DNA from: Arcicella sp040387735
Lineage (GTDB): Bacteria; Bacteroidota; Bacteroidia; Cytophagales; Spirosomataceae
NCBI GenBank assembly: GCA_040387735.1
Contig: JAZKDE010000017.1
Location: 62,001 to 126,000, forward strand
Direction: 5' to 3'
Length of the DNA: 64,000 bases
Shown here: positions 24,377 through 33,489 of the stretch, in pieces
How the letters are laid out: every line of letters starts with the position of its first letter
Numbering within the stretch: the first letter of the stretch is position 1
Notes under the pieces: model-generated
The model's database searches: none
The model's input: only the letters and a program-made list of their open reading frames with translations
Told to the model about the DNA's origin: nothing
Translations under genes and position numbers: made by a program

Positions 24377-25108
24377 ATGCTTTCACCCATTCTTGATTTT
24401 TTTGCCAGCGACCCCAAGGATAAAAAGCTGAAAAATACCATTGAACACATTATAGGCGAAAATCCGTCTAATCTGACTCTATATCGTCTGGCTTTTATGC
24501 ACGCCTCGGTCTCGAAAGAAACCGTTTCTAAAAGTTACAGAGAGTCTAATGAACGACTTGAGTTTTTGGGAGATTCAGTTCTGGGGATGATTACGGCAGA
24601 ATATTTATTCAAGAAATTCCCATTTAAAGACGAAGGTTTTTTGACGGAAATACGTTCGAGAATGGTAAGTCGTGAGTCATTGAATGTGGTAGCTCGCAAG
24701 ATGGGAATTGATAAATTGGTTGAATATGATGGAAATCGTAAAACTGTTCTAACTCGTACTTCTATGTACGGTGATGCCTTTGAAGCCCTCATTGGTGCTA
24801 TTTATTTAGACAAAGGTTTTAGATTTACACGTTCGTTCATTATCAAAAAAATACTGACACAACACTTTGATATTGAAACGGTTGTATCTAACAACCCCAA
24901 CTTTAAATCACTCATTATTGAGTGGGCTCAGCGTGAAGGCAAACCTATTCGCTTTGATATTGTAGAAGAAGGCTCAAAACATAATAAAGAATTTACCGCT
25001 ACCATTTTTGTAGCAGAAGAAGCATTCTCAGTTGGACAGGGTTATTCTAAGAAAAAAGCAGAACAAACCGCTGCGATGAAAGCTTGTGAAAAATTAGAGA
25101 TTAGTTAA
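24377..25108 (+). CDS. rnc: Ribonuclease III
   Basis: Double-strand-specific endoribonuclease that processes rRNA and other structured RNAs. The 243 residues comprise the RNase III domain (about 20-150) with the signature NERLEFLGDSVLGM, holding the catalytic Glu and Asp, and MYGDAFEALIGAIYLDKGF with the second pair, then a double-stranded-RNA-binding domain (about 170-240) with NFKSLIIEWAQREGK, NKEFTATIFV and YSKKKAEQTAAMKACEKL. It ends the acpP-fabF-rnc cluster. The ATG at 24377 directly follows the word-repeat element. Confidence 0.96.
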   Translation: MLSPILDFFASDPKDKKLKNTIEHIIGENPSNLTLYRLAFMHASVSKETVSKSYRESNERLEFLGDSVLGMITAEYLFKKFPFKDEGFLTEIRSRMVSRESLNVVARKMGIDKLVEYDGNRKTVLTRTSMYGDAFEALIGAIYLDKGFRFTRSFIIKKILTQHFDIETVVSNNPNFKSLIIEWAQREGKPIRFDIVEEGSKHNKEFTATIFVAEEAFSVGQGYSKKKAEQTAAMKACEKLEIS

Positions 25109-25182
25109 TTATGTGGTTAGGATATGGTTTATCAAGTCAGACCTTTTCCTTATCATTTGTAATCCAGCTTATTAAGCTCAAT

Positions 25183-25222
25183 AAAAAATCCCGAAGAGTT
25201 TAGGTCTTCGGGATTTTTTATT
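25183..25222. terminator. Bidirectional terminator after rnc
   Basis: AAAAAATCCCGAAGA pairs with TCTTCGGGATTTTTT, giving T-runs on both strands between rnc and the convergent small membrane protein gene. Confidence 0.85.
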
Positions 25223-25227
25223 CAAGT

Positions 25228-25614
25228 TTAGTAAATTCGTACAGTTCCTTTCAGATTTCCCTTACATTCTTTGTAACAAATAGTTCGTATTTCAACTTGA
25301 TTCGAATAGTAATCACTTTCATAAGTGGTATCAATATTTGCACTTCTTTTGAGTTTTATCACATTGAAGCTTCCACCAATCGATACATCCACATCTTCAC
25401 TGATTTCACCTTTTATTTTCACCTTAATTCGGGCAATATTTGAATTATAAGGAAATTGTAAAAAAACAGATTTTCCAGTTGATATTTCTTTAAATTCAAA
25501 ATCTTTTTTGTATCCAGAAAAATATTCTGAATAAATTAAAAGTAAAAAAATAGCAATTATTATCCCTATCATAGTATATAAAATACCTTTGAGAACCTTG
25601 TAGAGAATATTCAT
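25228..25614 (-). CDS. Small membrane-anchored protein, unknown function
   Basis: I do not recognise this 128-residue protein. Residues about 8-30 form one strongly hydrophobic helix (KGILYTMIGIIIAIFLLLIY), and the remaining 95 residues are predicted to be beta-rich and to face the periplasm, with SVFLQFPYNSNIARIKVKIKGEISEDVDVSIGG and two cysteines in TICYKECKG, which could form a disulfide. The pattern of a short TM anchor plus a beta sandwich is common in small unclassified Bacteroidota proteins. Convergent with rnc. Codon use looks like that of its neighbours. Confidence 0.6.
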   Translation of the reverse strand: MNILYKVLKGILYTMIGIIIAIFLLLIYSEYFSGYKKDFEFKEISTGKSVFLQFPYNSNIARIKVKIKGEISEDVDVSIGGSFNVIKLKRSANIDTTYESDYYSNQVEIRTICYKECKGNLKGTVRIY

Positions 25615-25878
25615 TAGAAAATTATATTTAGATTAATAAACACCAAATTTAATTACTAAAATATATTTCTTTTCCCTCTTTCAAAATCTTTGGTTTAGTT
25701 TTTGCGTTCTACTGATAGGATTAATGTAATTTTGAAGAAGTATTGGACAAAGCACATAAAAGTATTAATAGCTTAGCGTATAGAGTAGTGAAGATAAAAT
25801 TGCTAATTATTACCCAATTGTCCATTGATTAAAATTTACCACCCCATTTTCAATAAAATTAAAACTTTATAAGAAAGC

Positions 25879-27012
25879 ATGAAGTTAGATTTGTCAGCAA
25901 TAGAAAGCTACGGACGTCAATACGCTACTAAAGTATGTGATGATTTTTTTAATAGAAACTCCACAATAAATGGTCAACAAATATTGAAATTGAGCAACGT
26001 TGCTCAGGTCAATATGTTTGTAGTTAGCGACCTATTTGAGCGTTGGAAAGCAGATACTGAAGCATTTAAAAGTCCGTATTTCAATTTTGAACATGAAGAT
26101 GTAAAAGCGGCTTTGAAGACTTTCATGAACACTGTTTCACAGCATATTTCCGTGAAACGTGAAGATTTTGAACCAATGTTATCAAATGCAGTCAGTAGAA
26201 CAATTGTACTTTTATTGGATCCAAGTAAGCATTTTGACGATTTCGTTAGAGATTCCCCTGACTTTACCCTGACCAAAGACCGTTTGGCTCAGTTGACAAA
26301 ATATACCAAAATTAACGGACAAGTATCGAAGGCTTTGACCGAAAAATTGGGTAGTGAACAGAAGGTTTACGTTACTACTGCTCTGGGTTGGTTGAATGAA
26401 ATTGGCGAAAAAGGTGAGTTTGAAAATCCAGATAAATATTTGGATATGCTTTCGGCAACGGTTGCTTTGAAAAAAGTTGATTTCATTAAATCTACTCCTA
26501 AAAAAGCCGTTGAAGATAGCTCTGCCATGAAAATGTCGCAATCATTTTTCGACCTTGATAATGAAGACGAGTTAGATGACGAAGATGCTCCACTCCCAAC
26601 GGTTGCCGAAGTTCAAGCTAAGTTTGAACAAGAAGGGCCAACTCCCGAAATAAAATTACCAGGACTTGACCGCTTGAATGATACATTTACGGATGACTTA
26701 CCAACTGTCAATGATTTATTAAAAAAAGAGGTCATTGGCAACGGAACACCATTATCAGATTTAGCATTTAGTCGCCCCATCAAAAGTATTGTGGATGGAG
26801 TTAGCCTAAATCAAAAATTCGTTTTTATCGGTAGATTATTCGATGGTGATATCAATGCCTATAATAAAGCTGTCGAGGAATTAGACAATTGCTTAAACTT
26901 CGGAGATGCTAAAAACCTAATGAACAAGGCTTTGGCTCCAAAATACAACTGGATAATGGCTGCGGAAGAAGCCAATGATTTCTTAGAAGTAGTTGGACGT
27001 AAATTTCAATAA
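25879..27012 (+). CDS. Uncharacterised soluble helical protein
   Basis: I cannot assign a family to this 377-residue protein. It has no signal peptide or membrane segment. Residues about 1-200 are predicted to be helical (AIESYGRQYATKVCDDFF, VKAALKTFMNTVSQHISVKREDFEPMLSNAVSRTIVLLLDP). A strongly acidic linker follows (FDLDNEDELDDEDAPLPTV, about 227-245). The C-terminal part (about 290-375) is again helical, with the segment LNQKFVFIGRLFDGDINAYNKAVEELDNC. The codon use fits the rest of the window and the gene has its own terminator, so it is a real gene. It looks cytoplasmic and may be a scaffold or cell-architecture protein; this is a guess. Confidence 0.75.
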   Translation: MKLDLSAIESYGRQYATKVCDDFFNRNSTINGQQILKLSNVAQVNMFVVSDLFERWKADTEAFKSPYFNFEHEDVKAALKTFMNTVSQHISVKREDFEPMLSNAVSRTIVLLLDPSKHFDDFVRDSPDFTLTKDRLAQLTKYTKINGQVSKALTEKLGSEQKVYVTTALGWLNEIGEKGEFENPDKYLDMLSATVALKKVDFIKSTPKKAVEDSSAMKMSQSFFDLDNEDELDDEDAPLPTVAEVQAKFEQEGPTPEIKLPGLDRLNDTFTDDLPTVNDLLKKEVIGNGTPLSDLAFSRPIKSIVDGVSLNQKFVFIGRLFDGDINAYNKAVEELDNCLNFGDAKNLMNKALAPKYNWIMAAEEANDFLEVVGRKFQ

Positions 27013-27116
27013 TATTATATTCGAAAAATATCTTTCTCAATAGCAAACCTCCTAAAATATTCAATTTGGAAATATTATTTGAGTTCTGTAATTTAGAATA
27101 ATAAATATTTGACTAC

Positions 27117-27147
27117 TAAAACCCATTTGAAAGAATGGGTTTTTTCT
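27117..27147 (+). terminator. Rho-independent terminator
   Basis: AAAACCCATTTGAAAGAATGGGTTTTTT forms a short stem with a T-run; it lies about 105 bases after the uncharacterised gene and just before the HhH barrel gene. Confidence 0.7.
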
Positions 27148-27175
27148 TACACTTATATCAAATTTAAAAATCTAC

Positions 27176-29242
27176 ATGAAAAAAAAGCTACTACTTATCT
27201 ATCTATTGGTATGTTCTTTCGAGAGTTTTACACAAGAATATCCCCGCAAAGAAATTAATATTCGCAACTTTATTCAAGATATTGTTGGAAACCCTGATGG
27301 TGGTGTCAATGAAGATTTATTCGAATCTCTCTACCAAAACTATTTGAATCCAATTGATTTGAATAAGGTCACTCGGGAACAATTATCTTCGGTTTATGTC
27401 CTCTCCGAAAAACAGCTAAATTCGTTCTTCTTGTATCGTCAAAAGGCTGGAAATTTATTGTCAATTTACGAGTTACAAGCTATTCCTGACTTTGATTTAT
27501 CGACAATTTACAAATTAATTCCCTTCGTGGCGGTAAAACCAGATGGACTTTCTTTCGGTACTTTGACCGATGGATTTTCGGGTTCAAATCAATATTTATT
27601 GTTGCGATATGCCCAAATTTTGGAAACGAAAAAAGGATTTACCGAACCTGACTCTCGGAGTAAAATACGTTATGAAGGCTCACCAATGAAATTATATGCC
27701 CGATACAAAATGTATTCTTCCAAAGACTTCAGCTTGGGATTTACCCTTGAAAAAGACGAAGGAGAAAGTCAACTAACTGATTTTAAGTCCTTTCATTTGC
27801 AGTTTCAAAATAAAGGGCATTGGAAAAATATCACATTGGGTGATTATCAATTACAGTTGGGACAAGGATTAATTTCGTCCGCAGGATTTTACATTGGCAA
27901 AGGTTCTGAAACGGTTTTGACCACTCGCAGAAATCATTTAGGGGTAAGGCCATATACTTCTGCTTTAGAAAATAACTTTTTTAGGGGTGGAGCCGCCACT
28001 TATCAATTGGGGAAATTTGAAATAATTGGTTTCTATTCTCGCTTAAATCGAGATGGAAATATTGTCCAAGACAAAACTGCAAATTTAGACTACGCTTCTT
28101 CATTACAAACGTCAGGCTTACACCGTACCACTTCGGAAATAGCAGATAAAGGCAGTGTTTTTGAAGAAAATATCGGTACTGATATTACTTTTAAAAATGA
28201 AGGAAATACGTTCCAAATTGGCTTCACAGCTCTGGAAACTAATTTCGACAAAACGCTCCAAAAAGCGGAGAAAGATTATAATTTGTACGAATTTTCGGGT
28301 AACTCCAACCTTTTGACGGGTTTACATTACAGTTATAATTACCAAAATTTCAACTTCTTCGGGGAAATTGCACGGTCGAGCAGTGGTGGAATTGGGGCAG
28401 TTTCGGGCGTGTTGGCAAGTTTGGGAAAACGAACGGATTTCTCCATTTTATTCCGAAAATATGACCGTGATTTTCACAGCTTTTACGCCAATGGTTTTTC
28501 GGAAAACTCACGTAACATCAATGAGACGGGTTTGTATGCGGGTGTAAAACACGCTTTGAACAAAAAGTGGTCAGTTTCAGCTTATTTTGATTATTTTCAA
28601 TTTCCTTGGTATCGCTATTTGGTGGATAAAAAGCCGATCGTTGGCTTTGATTATTTAGGGCGAGTGACGTATCAACCACAGAAAAATATGCAAATTTTCT
28701 TCCAATTTAGACAAGAAAATAAAGAAGAAAATACTAAAATTACCGAAACGTACATCGACAAAGGCAGGGAGAAAACTCGTGAAATTACCGTTGTCAGAAA
28801 CAGAACTCGAAGAGTATTTGTAGCCAATTTCGACTATAAAATTTCTAAAACTTTGAATGTGCAAACGAGAGCATCGTACAGCACCTATCAATTTGAAGAT
28901 CAAGCATTTACGCAGGGCTTTGCGATTGCCCAAGATATCAATGCAGATTTTGGTAAACTCTCATTATCTGGGCGTTTGGCATTTTTCAAAACCGATGATT
29001 ATGATAATCGACAGTATTTTTATGAGCAGGATGTTTTGTACGCTTTTGCATTTCCAGCATATTATCAGCACGGAATTAGGCATTATTTGATGGCTCAATA
29101 CAAAATCTCTCGTAACGTAGATGCGTGGGTACGTTGGGCAAGGACGGATTTATTTGACGGAGGAATTTTCAGTTCGGGTTTGGAGGAAATTCCCTTATCA
29201 CATCGGTCGGAAGTAAAGATGCAAATTCGGTTACATTTTTAA
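27176..29242 (+). CDS. Helix-hairpin-helix plus outer-membrane beta-barrel protein
   Basis: The 688-residue exported protein has a signal peptide (MKKKLLLIYLLVCSFESFTQE). Residues about 55-115 contain two short helix-hairpin-helix-like repeats, NPIDLNKVTREQLSSVYVLSEKQLNSFF and GNLLSIYELQAIPDFDLSTIYKL, as in ComEA-type proteins. The rest (about 130-688) consists of alternating beta-strands with aromatic girdles, such as GHWKNITLGDYQLQLGQGLI and YSYNYQNFNFFGEIARSS, indicating a large outer-membrane barrel. The type is widespread in Bacteroidota without a known function. HhH motifs usually bind DNA, so a role in DNA uptake has been considered for the architecture, but nothing here proves it. Confidence 0.75.
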   Translation: MKKKLLLIYLLVCSFESFTQEYPRKEINIRNFIQDIVGNPDGGVNEDLFESLYQNYLNPIDLNKVTREQLSSVYVLSEKQLNSFFLYRQKAGNLLSIYELQAIPDFDLSTIYKLIPFVAVKPDGLSFGTLTDGFSGSNQYLLLRYAQILETKKGFTEPDSRSKIRYEGSPMKLYARYKMYSSKDFSLGFTLEKDEGESQLTDFKSFHLQFQNKGHWKNITLGDYQLQLGQGLISSAGFYIGKGSETVLTTRRNHLGVRPYTSALENNFFRGGAATYQLGKFEIIGFYSRLNRDGNIVQDKTANLDYASSLQTSGLHRTTSEIADKGSVFEENIGTDITFKNEGNTFQIGFTALETNFDKTLQKAEKDYNLYEFSGNSNLLTGLHYSYNYQNFNFFGEIARSSSGGIGAVSGVLASLGKRTDFSILFRKYDRDFHSFYANGFSENSRNINETGLYAGVKHALNKKWSVSAYFDYFQFPWYRYLVDKKPIVGFDYLGRVTYQPQKNMQIFFQFRQENKEENTKITETYIDKGREKTREITVVRNRTRRVFVANFDYKISKTLNVQTRASYSTYQFEDQAFTQGFAIAQDINADFGKLSLSGRLAFFKTDDYDNRQYFYEQDVLYAFAFPAYYQHGIRHYLMAQYKISRNVDAWVRWARTDLFDGGIFSSGLEEIPLSHRSEVKMQIRLHF

Positions 29243-29267
29243 AACTACTATCTTCGCATTGGTTTAA

Positions 29268-29954
29268 ATGAAATTATCCATGCCCAAATTCATAGACATC
29301 CACACGCATAACCAAACACCCGAAGAAGGTGCTTTAAAAATCATTAATGCACCACAATTTTGGGATTTTTCAGAACAGACTTCGACCTATTTTTCGCTCG
29401 GACTTCATCCTTGGTATTTAGATAAAAACACGTTTGAAAGTGAGTTTGAAAAATTAGAGCAAAATGCTAAAAATCAGCAAGTTGCAATGATTGGAGAATG
29501 TGGTTTGGATAGAAATACTGATATAGATTTAGCTTTTCAAACGGAGATTTTTATCCGACAAATTCAATTAGCAGAACGTTTACAAAAGCCCGTAATCATT
29601 CATTGCGTACGAGCTTTTCCCGAAATAATTGCTATCAAAAAGAAATTGAATCCGTCCGTCCCAATGATTATTCATGGTTTCAATAACAATTTACAAATCT
29701 GCCAACAACTCATTCAGCACCAATTTCATATCTCTTTGGGGGCTGCTTTGTTGAACCCAAACTCCAATGCAAGTAAAGTAATTTCAATGATTCCAAAAGA
29801 AAAACTGTTTTTGGAAACAGACGATAAAAATTGCACAATATCAAGTATCTTTGTGCTTGCATCCACTTACAGGAATGTACAAATTGAAATATTACAAGAA
29901 TCAATAAAAAATAATTTTAATCGGATATTCAGCCATCAAAACCTTACAACATGA
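29268..29954 (+). CDS. TatD-family metal-dependent hydrolase
   Basis: The 228-residue TIM-barrel hydrolase belongs to the TatD DNase family, whose members act as 3'-5' DNA/RNA exonucleases or D-aminoacyl-tRNA-type hydrolases. Metal-binding motifs are visible: FIDIHTHNQ near the N-terminus, GLHPWYL, MIGECGLDR, VIIHCVRAF, MIIHGFNNN and FLETDD near 185. It is somewhat shorter than most (about 260), with compact loops. The stop codon overlaps the next start (ATGA at 29951-29954), coupling it to the inorganic pyrophosphatase gene. An alternative ATG sits four codons downstream (29280). Confidence 0.88.
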   Translation: MKLSMPKFIDIHTHNQTPEEGALKIINAPQFWDFSEQTSTYFSLGLHPWYLDKNTFESEFEKLEQNAKNQQVAMIGECGLDRNTDIDLAFQTEIFIRQIQLAERLQKPVIIHCVRAFPEIIAIKKKLNPSVPMIIHGFNNNLQICQQLIQHQFHISLGAALLNPNSNASKVISMIPKEKLFLETDDKNCTISSIFVLASTYRNVQIEILQESIKNNFNRIFSHQNLTT

Positions 29955-30649
29955 GAAAGAGAGTTCGGAAACCCAAACCAGCATTAGTCCCTGTTCAAGT
30001 TTCTACTTCATCAACTGTTTATCCACCAATAAGTATGCAAAGAAACTTTTATAAATCGCACCCTTGGCACGGCATCCACATCGGAGAAGATATGCCTAAA
30101 GTAGTTACGGCATTTATTGAAATTGTGCCAACGGATACCGTAAAATACGAAATCGACAAAGAGACTGGTTATTTAAAAATTGACCGTCCTCAGAAATTCT
30201 CTAACATCGTTCCTGCCCTTTATGGCTTTGTTCCACAAACTTTTTGTGGTGAAGGTACAGCAGAATTGGCACGTGAAAAATCGGGAAAAGCTATCGAAAG
30301 AGGTGATGGTGACCCTTTGGATATTTTGGTTTTGACCGAAAGAACTATCACGCACGGAGATATTCTTTGTCAAGCGATTCCAATCGGTGGTATCAGAATG
30401 ATTGATAAAGGTGAAGCGGATGACAAAATTATTGCAGTTTTAAAAGGCGATTCTCTTTATGGAAAATGGACTGACATTTCTGAATGTCCAAAACCAATCA
30501 TCGACCGTTTGGTTCACTATTTCTTAACTTACAAAAATATTCCTGGTGAAGAAAAAGTTGCCGTTGATATTGATGAAGTTTACGGAGCAGTTGCCGCTCA
30601 CGAAGTTATCTTGAAATCAAGAGAAGATTATAGAAACTTAGTAGGATAG
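29951..30649 (+). CDS. ppa: Inorganic pyrophosphatase, family I
   Basis: Soluble enzyme that hydrolyses pyrophosphate and pulls biosynthetic reactions forward. The 232 residues contain VKYEIDKETGYLKIDRP, the family signature GDGDPLDILVL with three metal-binding Asp residues (near 119-124), GGIRMIDKGEADDKIIAVLKGD and a C-terminal HYFLTYKNIPGEEKVAVDIDEVYGA. An insertion after FVPQTFC (GEGTAELAREKSGKAIERG) lengthens the loop before the signature. The first 28 residues (up to MQRNFYKSHPWHG) are basic and not conserved in the family, so translation may really start at 30035. The ATGA overlap with tatD supports the upstream start. Confidence 0.93.
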   Translation: MRKRVRKPKPALVPVQVSTSSTVYPPISMQRNFYKSHPWHGIHIGEDMPKVVTAFIEIVPTDTVKYEIDKETGYLKIDRPQKFSNIVPALYGFVPQTFCGEGTAELAREKSGKAIERGDGDPLDILVLTERTITHGDILCQAIPIGGIRMIDKGEADDKIIAVLKGDSLYGKWTDISECPKPIIDRLVHYFLTYKNIPGEEKVAVDIDEVYGAVAAHEVILKSREDYRNLVG

Positions 30650-30668
30650 TTTATATTTGAATTTTAGT

Positions 30669-30705
30669 GTTTGGGATTTGATGTTTGAGATATCGAATCC
30701 CAAAC
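30669..30705. repeat. Word-type inverted repeat after ppa
   Basis: GTTTGGGATT (30669-30678) and AATCCCAAAC (30696-30705) are perfect inverted copies with GATGTTTGAGATATCG between them. It separates convergent genes and may terminate both, although there is no T-run. Confidence 0.5.
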
Positions 30706-30719
30706 ATTAAACACCATTA

Positions 30720-31292
30720 TCATTTAATATTCAATTTTGCTTCAATTGACTTTAGAATTTCTAATTGCTTCGCTTGACTATCAAAAAGCGTTTTTATCTG
30801 CTCTTCTAATAGCAAATCTACTTTTTGGTGTAAACCTCTCACTTCCAATTCTGCTTTTAGGTTAATCAAATAGTCATTTTCGCTCCTCTGGCGGTCTTTT
30901 TCCTCTTGTCTATTCTGACTCATCATAATAATTGGAGCTTGCAAGGCTGCAATACAAGACAATATCAAGTTCATCAAAATAAAGGGATAAGGGTCAAACT
31001 CTCGGCTTTTTGCGGCGTTGGTATTGAAAATAATCCAAATTATCAAAAGGACAAAAAACGAAATTATAAACGCCCAACTACCGCCAAATTGAGCAACTTT
31101 ATCGGAAATTTTTTGACCTCTTGTTAATAAATCTTTAGGAGGATTTAATAAATTATCCACGATTAATCTTTCATCAGCCATCGTCTGCTTTACAATTTCT
31201 TGTAACCTACTTACCTGATTCGCCTCTGACTGCAATAGTTTTTTTACGTCTTTATCCATTTTTACTTTTTTAGTTATTTCGTCCGTTTTCAT
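30720..31292 (-). CDS. DUF1003 membrane protein
   Basis: The 190-residue inner-membrane protein carries the DUF1003 core: KISDKVAQFGGSWAFIISFFVLLIIWIIFN with the first helix, then PYPFILMNLILSCIAALQAPIIMMSQNRQEEKDRQRS with the second helix and the strongly conserved QAPIIMMSQNRQ. Long charged helices flank the membrane part on both sides and probably face the cytoplasm. The activity of the family is unknown. It is the downstream partner of the TspO gene (12 bases apart), so the two likely form an operon. Confidence 0.88.
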   Translation of the reverse strand: MKTDEITKKVKMDKDVKKLLQSEANQVSRLQEIVKQTMADERLIVDNLLNPPKDLLTRGQKISDKVAQFGGSWAFIISFFVLLIIWIIFNTNAAKSREFDPYPFILMNLILSCIAALQAPIIMMSQNRQEEKDRQRSENDYLINLKAELEVRGLHQKVDLLLEEQIKTLFDSQAKQLEILKSIEAKLNIK

Positions 31293-31304
31293 GATGAAGA
31301 TTTA

Positions 31305-31793
31305 TTAATTCATTATCCAAATTGTGTAGTTTAATAGACTGGCAAAACTCACCCATGAAATATACGGAACCAGTAACCATGCTGCGGTACGAGAAATTTT
31401 CGCAAACCAAAATATGGTTATGTTAATGGTAATGAACATCAATATAATATCAATTAAAGCTAAGGCTGGCGTGTGAAGTTTGAAAAATAAAATAGACCAC
31501 CAAAAATTGAGGAAAAGTTGTACGCCAAAAATAATCATGGCATTCGTTTTCTTTGGTTCGGTAGCATTACTTTTCCAAATTAACCAAAAGGAAATTCCCA
31601 TCAATAAGTATAGTAATGTCCAGACGGGAGCAAAAAGATACGCTGGTGGATTCCAAGAAGGTTTATTCAAAGATATAAACCAAGTTCCCACACCTGATTG
31701 AGAGAAGAATCCACTGGCAATTCCTCCGATTTCACATACCAGAATGGCAATTACCAATTTCCATTTTGAAGAAATATCATTGAATAAAGTCAT
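31305..31793 (-). CDS. TspO/MBR-family tryptophan-rich sensory protein
   Basis: A 162-residue five-helix membrane protein with the TspO pattern: GFFSQSGVGTWFISLNKPSWNPPAYLFAPVWTLLYLLMG near the N-terminus, then a third and fourth helix with LFLNFWWSILFFKLHTPALALIDI, and a final VPYISWVSFASLLNYTIW. The W-rich loop and the conserved PSWNPPAYLFAPVWT mark it clearly. Bacterial TspO binds porphyrins and may degrade or signal tetrapyrroles. It precedes the DUF1003 gene in the same direction. Confidence 0.93.
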   Translation of the reverse strand: MTLFNDISSKWKLVIAILVCEIGGIASGFFSQSGVGTWFISLNKPSWNPPAYLFAPVWTLLYLLMGISFWLIWKSNATEPKKTNAMIIFGVQLFLNFWWSILFFKLHTPALALIDIILMFITINITIFWFAKISRTAAWLLVPYISWVSFASLLNYTIWIMN

Positions 31794-31912
31794 AATAATT
31801 GCTATATTTTAAAGGTTATTAAGTTTCATTATGAAAAACAACCAAAAAATCATTCCATAACATTTGAAATAATACTCCAGACTATTTTTATAAATCCCGT
31901 TATCACAAATAG

Positions 31913-32371
31913 TTACTTTCCGCCAAAATGATACCCTAAGCCAAGCCAAGCTCTAAACTGTCCCGCCGCTCCATCATACTGCACATAGGGCCCGAGTTCA
32001 AAGTTGATACTTACTTTTGATGCTTCTTTGAACGGATACGCACGCACGCCAAAACTACCGAAATAGCCATTTACCAATCTTCTACTATCCGCAATTGCCC
32101 CTACTATTCCGAGGTTTGCCCCACCTCCCGCATAAAAGTTTGCATTCCGAGCATAGGCCAAGTTGAACATTAAAGCGGGTTCGGTATTTAAAGATGAAAT
32201 GAATGAATTCATCTGAAAACGAACATCCAGCCAAACGACTTTTGTGGGATTGGTTGCGATAGATAATTGTTGAGCATTGCCAAAAGGATAATAACTAATA
32301 GCCTGTGCATCAGCATTTTGACAAATAACAAATAAAAAACTAAGGAGAAATATGCTACGAAATACTTTCAT
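31913..32371 (-). CDS. Small outer-membrane beta-barrel-like protein
   Basis: The 152-residue precursor has a signal peptide (MKVFRSIFLLSFLFVICQNADAQ). The mature part shows alternating strands of an eight-stranded porin-like barrel: VVWLDVRFQMNSFISSL, PALMFNLAYARNANFYAGGGANLGIVG, FGSFGVRAYPF, VSINFELGPYVQYDG and FRAWLGLGYHFGGK, ending in a typical C-terminal aromatic-containing strand. No named family can be given. Transcribed alone on the minus strand, divergent from the FAH gene; the shared upstream region is about 240 bases. Confidence 0.7.
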   Translation of the reverse strand: MKVFRSIFLLSFLFVICQNADAQAISYYPFGNAQQLSIATNPTKVVWLDVRFQMNSFISSLNTEPALMFNLAYARNANFYAGGGANLGIVGAIADSRRLVNGYFGSFGVRAYPFKEASKVSINFELGPYVQYDGAAGQFRAWLGLGYHFGGK

Positions 32372-32616
32372 AAAAGGGGAATTACTTGAAGAAGAAGTTG
32401 AATTATAAATAATTGCTAACGAAAGTAGTTAATAAATCCGAAACAGCAACGGATGAAAATTATGAATTTATTAAAACCTGCAATGAATTCTATTCCATTT
32501 TAACTATTATCGGTGTACAAAATTATTATTATTTATTCCGTAAATCAGGAAGCAGGCAGATAAAAACAAATTATAAGCTATTTTTAACCCAATATTTTAA
32601 CCTTATCAAAATTTCT

Positions 32617-33441
32617 ATGAAATTATATAAAACAACGCACGGAATCATTATCGAAGCTAATGAAAAACATTATCTGTCTAATACCAAAAATTGGGATTCT
32701 TTCGTAAATCGGGACAACCTTTTTGAGGCTGTAAATATTGAAATTGAACAGCTTGAAGTATTTTCTTGGGATTTCTCAGGAATTCTTGCTCCAATTAATC
32801 AACAAGAAATTTGGGCTTCGGGCGTAACTTATATGCGGAGTCGTGAAGCACGCATGGACGAATCAAAAGAATCGGGCGGAGCCGATTTTTACGCTAAAGT
32901 ATATGAAGCAGAACGTCCAGAATTATTCTTCAAATCATCCGCCACTCGTTGCGTAGGCACAGGCGAAAAAGTTCGTATCCGTAAAGATTCAAAGTGGAAT
33001 GTTCCCGAGCCAGAATTAACGCTTTTTGCGTCCTCGAACGGTAAAATTGTGGGTTATACCATTGGCAATGATATGAGTTCAAGGGATATTGAGGGCGAAA
33101 ATCCTTTGTATTTACCCCAAGCAAAAAGTTACGATAAAGCCGCCGCAATTGGCCCGTGTTTGTACGTTACAAATGGCGTAATTGACCCTGATACACAAAT
33201 TTCAATTGAAATTGTGAGAAATAAAACCACTGTTTTTGAAGGTGATATTTCCATCAACAGAATCAAAAGAGGTTTTGACGAATTGGTGGGTTATTTGTTC
33301 CGAGAAATGTCTTTTCCTCACGGTGCTTATTTAATGACGGGAACGGGAATTGTCCCTAATAATGATTTCACGTTATTGAGTGGAGATATGATTAATATTT
33401 CTATTGAAGGAATTGGAACTTTGAGTAATGTGGTAGAATAA
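32617..33441 (+). CDS. Fumarylacetoacetate-hydrolase-family protein
   Basis: Cytoplasmic FAH-fold enzyme of 274 residues when started at the ATG at 32617 (MKLYKTTHGIIIEANEKHYL). The frame is open upstream to a TTG at 32413, but that extension has low-complexity codons and no homology pattern. The core reads WASGVTYMRSREAR, FFKSSATRCVGTGEKVRIR, VPEPELTLFASSNGKIVGYTIGNDMSSRDIEGENPLYLPQAK-SYDKAAAIGP-type signature, with the E-x-E and Asp metal ligands visible. Family members hydrolyse C-C bonds or dehydrate acyl-pyruvate or 2-keto-3-deoxy sugar acids. The form RSREARMDES resembles the sugar-acid group. The substrate is open. Confidence 0.85.
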   Translation: MKLYKTTHGIIIEANEKHYLSNTKNWDSFVNRDNLFEAVNIEIEQLEVFSWDFSGILAPINQQEIWASGVTYMRSREARMDESKESGGADFYAKVYEAERPELFFKSSATRCVGTGEKVRIRKDSKWNVPEPELTLFASSNGKIVGYTIGNDMSSRDIEGENPLYLPQAKSYDKAAAIGPCLYVTNGVIDPDTQISIEIVRNKTTVFEGDISINRIKRGFDELVGYLFREMSFPHGAYLMTGTGIVPNNDFTLLSGDMINISIEGIGTLSNVVE

Positions 33442-33446
33442 TAATG

Positions 33447-33481
33447 AGATTTGCCAACTTTCAGAAAGTTGGCAAATCTTA
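33447..33481. terminator. Bidirectional palindromic terminator (TTGCCAACTTT family)
   Basis: AGATTTGCCAACTTT pairs with AAAGTTGGCAAATCT around CAG. The core TTGCCAACTTT/AAAGTTGGCAA is shared with the hairpin at 12151-12193. It separates the convergent FAH and psi-like genes. Confidence 0.75.
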
Positions 33482-33489
33482 GCTTAAAA

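Noticed and set aside
32413..32616. A 68-residue N-terminal extension of the FAH protein starting at TTG
   Set aside because: The composition is unlike the family and a normal ATG at 32617 gives the proper length.
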